Shown: in pieces, positions 60,197 to 64,000 of the stretch
Numbering within the stretch: position 1 is the stretch's first letter
Layout: each line of letters starts with the position of its first letter
From: MED-G105 sp039025235
GTDB taxonomy: Bacteria; Pseudomonadota; Alphaproteobacteria; Caulobacterales; Parvularculaceae
Length of the DNA: 64,000 nucleotides
Assembly (NCBI GenBank): GCA_039025235.1
Contig: JBCCOS010000001.1
Span: 248,001-312,000, forward strand
Direction: 5' to 3'
Program-made: the position numbers and the translations under genes
The notes under the pieces: model-generated
Told to the model about the DNA's origin: nothing
Seen by the model: only the letters and a program-made list of their open reading frames with translations
Databases searched by the model: none

Positions 60197-61930
60197 TTAT
60201 TGGGACAACTCATCTAACAGTTTTCGCGCTTTGGCTTGATTTTGGCGTCTAAGTCCGGCACGTGTCCCGTAATGGAGAGGTGCCGGAGTGGTTGAACGGG
60301 GCGGTCTCGAAAACCGTTGAGCACGCAAGTGTTCCGGGGGTTCGAATCCCCCTCTCTCCGCCAGATTGCAATTTCCGGCTTCAATGTCCTTCAATGCCGC
60401 GAAAACACTAGACATTTCGGGGGTTCGAAATCCCTTTTTTCGGCTATATCTAAGGCCATCTACAAAGGTAAGTTTCAGGACCAGTCGTTTGTCTTCAAAA
60501 CGCTCAGAAGCCCATATTTTACAAGGGTTTGAGAGAAATTTCATCGAGAGTTCGAACATTTCATCAAAGGGTCTGACTGGTTCGGCTCCTAGCGCTAACT
60601 GTTCAGACATAATGAGCTTGTCGCGCTCCATATCTGCAATGCGTTTTTCAACCGCAGCAAACGCGGTGTCGCTAGAAGTCTTTAAGAGCTTATCGACATG
60701 CTTTCCGATTTCCCGCTCTGTTTCAGCGAGTTTTCGTTTCAGGCGTTGAACCATCAGAACAGACTGTTCGCGTTGCTGTTCCCATATATGGCCGAGCATC
60801 GCTCTAGCGGCGCTGACAAGCGTTTCATTCGGCTGCACATCTTTCAACAACTCAGCAAAATCACTTTCGATTTGATCTCTGCGAATTGATTTGCGGTAGC
60901 TCTCACAATCCTTGTTGAAGCACATATAATAGGCATGCTTCTTTCCTGTTTTGCTCCTGGACCAGCAAGATGTGAGTGGATTGTCGCAATCATCACACAC
61001 TGCAAATCCGCGCAGCGGAAAATCAGCGGCAATGTCGGTACGTGATGGCGCTCTGGAACCACTTTTAAGGCGCTTTTGTATCTTCTCGAAAGTTTCAAGA
61101 GTTATCATGCCTTTATGTTGCGCTACCCTCAAGGGAACGCCCCAATCGGGCTTTTCGAGATATCCCGCGTAAAGCACGTTGGTCAGAATGCGGTTGACAT
61201 ACTCATTTGTGAGACTTTTCTTGTGTTGGTCTGTGTAGCGCATTTCGAGCATCTCAGGGAATGCCTCAAAGAACCTCCGAACCTCTGCTTGAGATTGAAA
61301 CCTTCCGTTTGCGTATCCTTCCAAACCCTCTTGAATGATACTCGCTACAGGTTCATCACGCACAAGAACCTTTCCGGCTCCTTGTGACTTTTCATATTTG
61401 AATCCCGGCGCGGCACAAAAAGGCCAATAGCCGTTCATTACTCTTGCTCTCATACGGTTTTTGGTTTGCTCTGCGCCTTTACGCCGCCCATGTTCCGCAA
61501 CATTCGCCAGCATTTGTTCAACAAGAATGGAATCAGAGTCTTCGCCAAATTCTATAGAAGGACTTTCGAGCAACGCTCCCACATTGCGTATTGCATCCCT
61601 TAAGTCCAAATGGGCGCGCATTCCTCGTGCAAAACGGCTTATGTCATCTATGATGATAACGTATTGGCACTCATTTCTTTTCGATTCCAAATATTTTAAA
61701 GCCGCTTGAATGCCGGGACGATCAATGATGCTTCCTGATACGGCAGCATCAACAAAGACCTCTTCAACCTCATACCCCTTTAACCGGGCATAGTCCCTGC
61801 ATCTTGTTTCTTGAGACGCTAAACCATGCCCTTTTTCAATTTGTGCTTGGCTTGAAACGCGGCAATAGATAACGGCTTTCATTGAGTTTAATTTTTGGTC
61901 TGCATCTTGTGCTTGTTCATTTAATTGCAT
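60197..61930 (-). CDS. Large serine recombinase, reading through the tRNA antisense
   Basis: ATG 61930 has GGGAG seven bases upstream and gives 577 residues. The catalytic domain begins MKAVIYCRVSSQAQIEKG (residue 17 on), with Ser26 the nucleophile, and has IIIDDISRFARGM. A recombinase domain, a zinc ribbon (CDDCDNPLTSCW ... CFNKDCESY) and a coiled coil (RLKRKLAETEREIGKHVDK) follow. The last about 55 codons overlap tRNA-Ser antisense and flanking chromosome (ERGGFEPPEHLRAQRF). This tail is therefore supplied by the host site. The natural C-terminus in the excised element is probably different. The start overlaps the upstream gene. Confidence 0.93.
   Translation of the reverse strand: MQLNEQAQDADQKLNSMKAVIYCRVSSQAQIEKGHGLASQETRCRDYARLKGYEVEEVFVDAAVSGSIIDRPGIQAALKYLESKRNECQYVIIIDDISRFARGMRAHLDLRDAIRNVGALLESPSIEFGEDSDSILVEQMLANVAEHGRRKGAEQTKNRMRARVMNGYWPFCAAPGFKYEKSQGAGKVLVRDEPVASIIQEGLEGYANGRFQSQAEVRRFFEAFPEMLEMRYTDQHKKSLTNEYVNRILTNVLYAGYLEKPDWGVPLRVAQHKGMITLETFEKIQKRLKSGSRAPSRTDIAADFPLRGFAVCDDCDNPLTSCWSRSKTGKKHAYYMCFNKDCESYRKSIRRDQIESDFAELLKDVQPNETLVSAARAMLGHIWEQQREQSVLMVQRLKRKLAETEREIGKHVDKLLKTSSDTAFAAVEKRIADMERDKLIMSEQLALGAEPVRPFDEMFELSMKFLSNPCKIWASERFEDKRLVLKLTFVDGLRYSRKKGFRTPEMSSVFAALKDIEAGNCNLAERGGFEPPEHLRAQRFSRPPRSTTPAPLHYGTRAGLRRQNQAKARKLLDELSQ
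60273..60363 (+). tRNA. tRNA-Ser (anticodon CGA)
   Basis: The acceptor stem is GGAGAGG/TCTCTCC, with the last pair a G-U. The anticodon stem-loop is GCGGT-CTCGAAA-ACCGT, which gives anticodon CGA. A long variable arm follows, then the T arm GGGGG-TTCGAAT-CCCCC, discriminator G and encoded CCA. The long variable arm is typical of tRNA-Ser. Its 3' end is the integration site of the element to the right. Confidence 0.96.
60335..60429. other. Repeated attachment-like core CGGGGGTTCGAA
   Basis: The 12-bp core at 60335-60346 lies in the T arm of tRNA-Ser. An exact second copy at 60418-60429 lies 83 bp to the right, inside the recombinase coding sequence. Both are followed by C/T-rich runs, but flanks beyond 12 bp diverge. 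This could be an attachment duplication or a coincidence with codons for FRTPE. Confidence 0.4.
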
Positions 61931-61932
61931 TC

Positions 61933-62301
61933 TCACTCTCCCAACGAAACTTCTTCAGCATTGCCTTCAAGAACGTGTTCTAATTGATTTCTATCTTCGC
62001 ATTCTAACTCATAAAAACGTTCAAGAGCAGTGTTAGGCTCGCGTTTAGGGTTTTTTCCACAGTGATTTATGGCTTGCTGAATTGGATGCATCCCCCAACC
62101 CAGCATTGCGACTTCAAGCATGCAGTTCCATAGCACTTGAAGCTGTTCAAATTTCTGCTTTTCTGTTAAATTTGAACCTTCTAGGAAATGGGCATACAGA
62201 CTATAATCAAATTCGATTTTTGGGTAATGTTCAGGCTGATGTAAATTCAACACCTTAGTTTGCTGTACTTGCTTATTCTCCCCTGTGACTTCTCTGCTCA
62301 T
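61933..62301 (-). CDS. Small unknown protein upstream of the recombinase
   Basis: ATG 62301 has GGAG eight bases upstream and gives 122 residues. The sequence is acidic and mainly helical, with MLEVAMLGWGMHPIQQAINHCGKNPKREPNTALERFYELE (in parts) as its most structured stretch. No known domain was recognised. Its stop overlaps a GTG of the recombinase frame, so the two are probably translated together and it may be a partner such as a directionality factor. That is only a suggestion from position. Confidence 0.65.
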   Translation of the reverse strand: MSREVTGENKQVQQTKVLNLHQPEHYPKIEFDYSLYAHFLEGSNLTEKQKFEQLQVLWNCMLEVAMLGWGMHPIQQAINHCGKNPKREPNTALERFYELECEDRNQLEHVLEGNAEEVSLGE

Positions 62302-62435
62302 TTTGTGCACTCCTAATTCAACGCGAAATATACTTATGGTTGCAATATCCATTAGGATACATCCAAAAGTATAAGCAATTTATTAATACGTATACAGATA
62401 GTTTTTCATCTTCATTTCTAAGTTGTCTGCTTAAT

Positions 62436-62705
62436 TCATTGGTGCTTCCTCACATCTATCCATTTGATGAGAGGGCATTGCCCGGTGTAAGGCGGTGTCA
62501 CAAAGCCTTTGGAACCTAGATAGGTGCAGCTTGTATAGACGCGTTGATCGTATACATTTCTATACTGATATTCCCATCTTATATGTGGCCCAGCCGGGCT
62601 GATATAAAGCGCCGCCACGATAACAAGCGGCCAATAATTCAGGCCTTCAGCGAAGATTTTGAACGAGACGGCAAGAACGCCAAATATGTTGCGCTTGCTT
62701 ATCAT
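62436..62705 (-). CDS. Small membrane protein coupled to the coupling-protein gene
   Basis: The 89-residue protein has one likely membrane helix (YWPLVIVAALYISPAG) and two cysteines in the exported-looking tail (TSCTYLG, GQCPLI). Its ATG overlaps the stop of the upstream coupling-protein gene (ATGA). A role in the transfer apparatus is possible. Family not recognised. Confidence 0.6.
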   Translation of the reverse strand: MISKRNIFGVLAVSFKIFAEGLNYWPLVIVAALYISPAGPHIRWEYQYRNVYDQRVYTSCTYLGSKGFVTPPYTGQCPLIKWIDVRKHQ

Positions 62706-64000
62706 GCCCGTTTCACCTTTCTAAAAAGGTGATTGAGGTTTAGCTTTATGGGAAGAAGCCAAGGCTTGCCGTAAAACGGATTATCGCCAACCAGTTTTCT
62801 GATTGGAGAAATCGCCGCATATGGCGGGAGTTCGGTTTCAATGGCCTTGTTCTGCCGAAGGAATAGAAGTGCTTGTGGGCTACGCCTTATTTCATCGGCG
62901 GTTTTACCGGGCCGCCCATCCTCCCGAAAGTCAATGCCATCAACGCCCAATAGTCTCTTTTGTTCAGAAGAACGGAACCCCGAAATGATGGTTGATTGAT
63001 CCCCGACCATAGCTTGCAGCATCTTGAGTGTTTCGGGTTCGCGTTGCCCGGCCAGAAACAGCTTGATTTCCGTTTCTGAGAGCATCGTTTTTAGGGCTTC
63101 ATGACCATACGTGCTGGCGAACGCAGCGAGAGACTGGAGACTCAATAAAATCCGTGTGCCATATCCACGCCCCCATGTGAGAAGTTTCGCAAGGCCCTCG
63201 ACAAAGTAATTCGTGCATTCGTCAAGGATGCAATAGACGGGCGTTTTCTTGTTCCGGCTGCGCTGCAATTCTTGGAACATGCACCAATTGATCAGCCCCA
63301 AAGCATCTTTATAAGCTTCAATGTTACTAGCATCCGCCTGCACAAAAACATTGACGATCCTATCACTGTCTTTGAGTTCTGAGAAAGAGAACGTCGTTTT
63401 GCTTAGAACCTTATGACTCGGTGTTGCTGCACGGAAAAGCGCTAGCGCTTGCCGCGCACCCGTTAGGAATGAATCGGCAGTGCGCGTGTTCTCAGATTCT
63501 AATAATTCGGCAACGTCAATCGCTTCGATGCGGTAGTCTGCGAAGAAACTCTCTACATCTTCGGCGCTGTGATGTTGCACCCACGGCGCGTCATGCAAAC
63601 TCATTTCAGCTTGGGAGCCATCATCATTCTGTAAGCGCCCCGTAGCAAACTGCGCGTAGTGCAATAGCGCTTTTCGGTCTTTAAGAAGCTGGATAACGTC
63701 AGCTAACGTTCCATCGCTTCCTTTCGTCAAAACGATGGTGAGTATGGCAAAGGCGATAAGGGTTCTTGCGCCATCATCGAAGTATGAATTTTGCGTTCTG
63801 CCGCCCTTGGGGTCAGGCGACAATTGGCGGGTCATACTCAAAAGGCGGAATGAAATGTCCAATAAGCCGCCTTCGTCAGAAAATAACTCTGTGAATACAA
63901 TAAGTGGGTTAAGCGCGGCTGTTCTTGGGTCTTTCCCTGTCAGATCAAGCAGAATGCACTTTTCGCCCCGCGCCTCTAAAACCGGGGAGACAATATCAAA
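62702..64000 (-). CDS. VirD4/TraG-like type IV coupling protein, N-terminus beyond the window
   Basis: The frame is open to the right edge, so the gene is partial (432 residues visible). Start-like codons near 63862 are internal, since LLDLTGKDPRTAALNPLIVF continues upstream in frame. The Walker B region reads VYCILDECTNYF. LLSLQSLAAFASTYG and LFLAGQREPETLKML match the C-terminal motor of TraG/VirD4 ATPases that deliver DNA-relaxase complexes to a type IV channel. The Walker A motif should lie outside the window. It supports a conjugative or mobilisable element. Confidence 0.85.
   Translation of the reverse strand, partial: FDIVSPVLEARGEKCILLDLTGKDPRTAALNPLIVFTELFSDEGGLLDISFRLLSMTRQLSPDPKGGRTQNSYFDDGARTLIAFAILTIVLTKGSDGTLADVIQLLKDRKALLHYAQFATGRLQNDDGSQAEMSLHDAPWVQHHSAEDVESFFADYRIEAIDVAELLESENTRTADSFLTGARQALALFRAATPSHKVLSKTTFSFSELKDSDRIVNVFVQADASNIEAYKDALGLINWCMFQELQRSRNKKTPVYCILDECTNYFVEGLAKLLTWGRGYGTRILLSLQSLAAFASTYGHEALKTMLSETEIKLFLAGQREPETLKMLQAMVGDQSTIISGFRSSEQKRLLGVDGIDFREDGRPGKTADEIRRSPQALLFLRQNKAIETELPPYAAISPIRKLVGDNPFYGKPWLLPIKLNLNHLFRKVKRA

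Larger units (their letters stand above)
60364..64000. mobile_element. Left end of an integrative element at tRNA-Ser
   Basis: Immediately after the tRNA-Ser CCA the sequence switches to mobile genes: a large serine recombinase, two small unknown genes and a VirD4/TraG-like coupling protein, all reading leftward. The recombinase next to the tRNA end and a conjugation gene fit an integrative conjugative or mobilisable element. The right end is outside the window, so size and cargo are unknown. Confidence 0.85.

Noticed and set aside
60364..64000. Defence or toxin system in the integrated element
   Set aside because: The visible genes are a recombinase, two small unknowns and a coupling protein; no nuclease, toxin or effector pattern was seen.

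Overview
The window is a chromosomal segment of an alphaproteobacterium. The markers are a chvI-chvG-hprK-EIIA-HPr block, a CsgH curli chaperone, an NrtR-controlled nadABC operon, a 6S RNA directly upstream of a 5-formyl-THF cyclo-ligase gene, L21 with a C-terminal helix-hairpin-helix extension, and two-stem intergenic mosaic repeats of the kind known from Rhizobiales (RIME-like). GC content looks close to half by eye. I cannot name an order or genus from sequence alone.

Layout. 1-1.1 kb: end of an acyl-CoA synthetase gene facing a TetR regulator. 2.5-10 kb: a curli (functional amyloid) locus with csgF, csgG, a giant 840-residue curlin, a smaller curlin, an unrecognised lipoprotein and, facing them, csgH. 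10.6-24 kb: PilZ protein, ELM1-like protein, Dps, aspartate aminotransferase, a membrane PAS protein with no output domain, a His-rich exported protein plus a ZnuD-like TonB receptor, a beta-helix protein, pyruvate phosphate dikinase and a SleB-type hydrolase. 24.4-29.5 kb: nadA-nadB-nadC with nrtR and a candidate operator. 29.6-36.7 kb: phosphatase, HD hydrolase, efp, yebC, ymdB, fau, 6S RNA, rsmD, DUF4169, a pseudouridine synthase, and tadA diverging. 36.8-39.8 kb: acyl-CoA dehydrogenase, MAPEG protein, GyrI-like protein, phhB. 40.3-44.3 kb: chvI, chvG, hprK, EIIA, HPr. 44.5-49.6 kb: double thioredoxin-fold protein, hydrolase, two glycosyltransferases, and infC with an ATC start codon. 49.9-60 kb: small membrane proteins, an ion channel, an MFS exporter, CorC-like protein, aroB, aroK, an unknown exported-protein pair, accA, rpmA and rplU.

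From 60.36 kb to the right edge lies the left end of an integrative element inserted at the 3' end of tRNA-Ser(CGA). It carries a large serine recombinase, two small genes and part of a VirD4/TraG-like coupling protein. The recombinase frame reads through the antisense of the tRNA.

The most striking unexplained structure is a set of dispersed two-hairpin repeats. Family A (about 100 bp) has six recognisable copies plus one decayed copy. Five of the six lie between convergently transcribed genes, and one of those contains a nested 100-bp two-hairpin insertion flanked by TAGA on both sides. Family B (about 122 bp) has three copies, two of which sit about 45 bp from a family A copy. The other main observations are the giant curlin locus with an altered CsgG channel constriction, and infC, which ATG/GTG/TTG-only gene calling would truncate. 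I saw no clearly new defence or metabolic system in the part of the integrated element that is visible.
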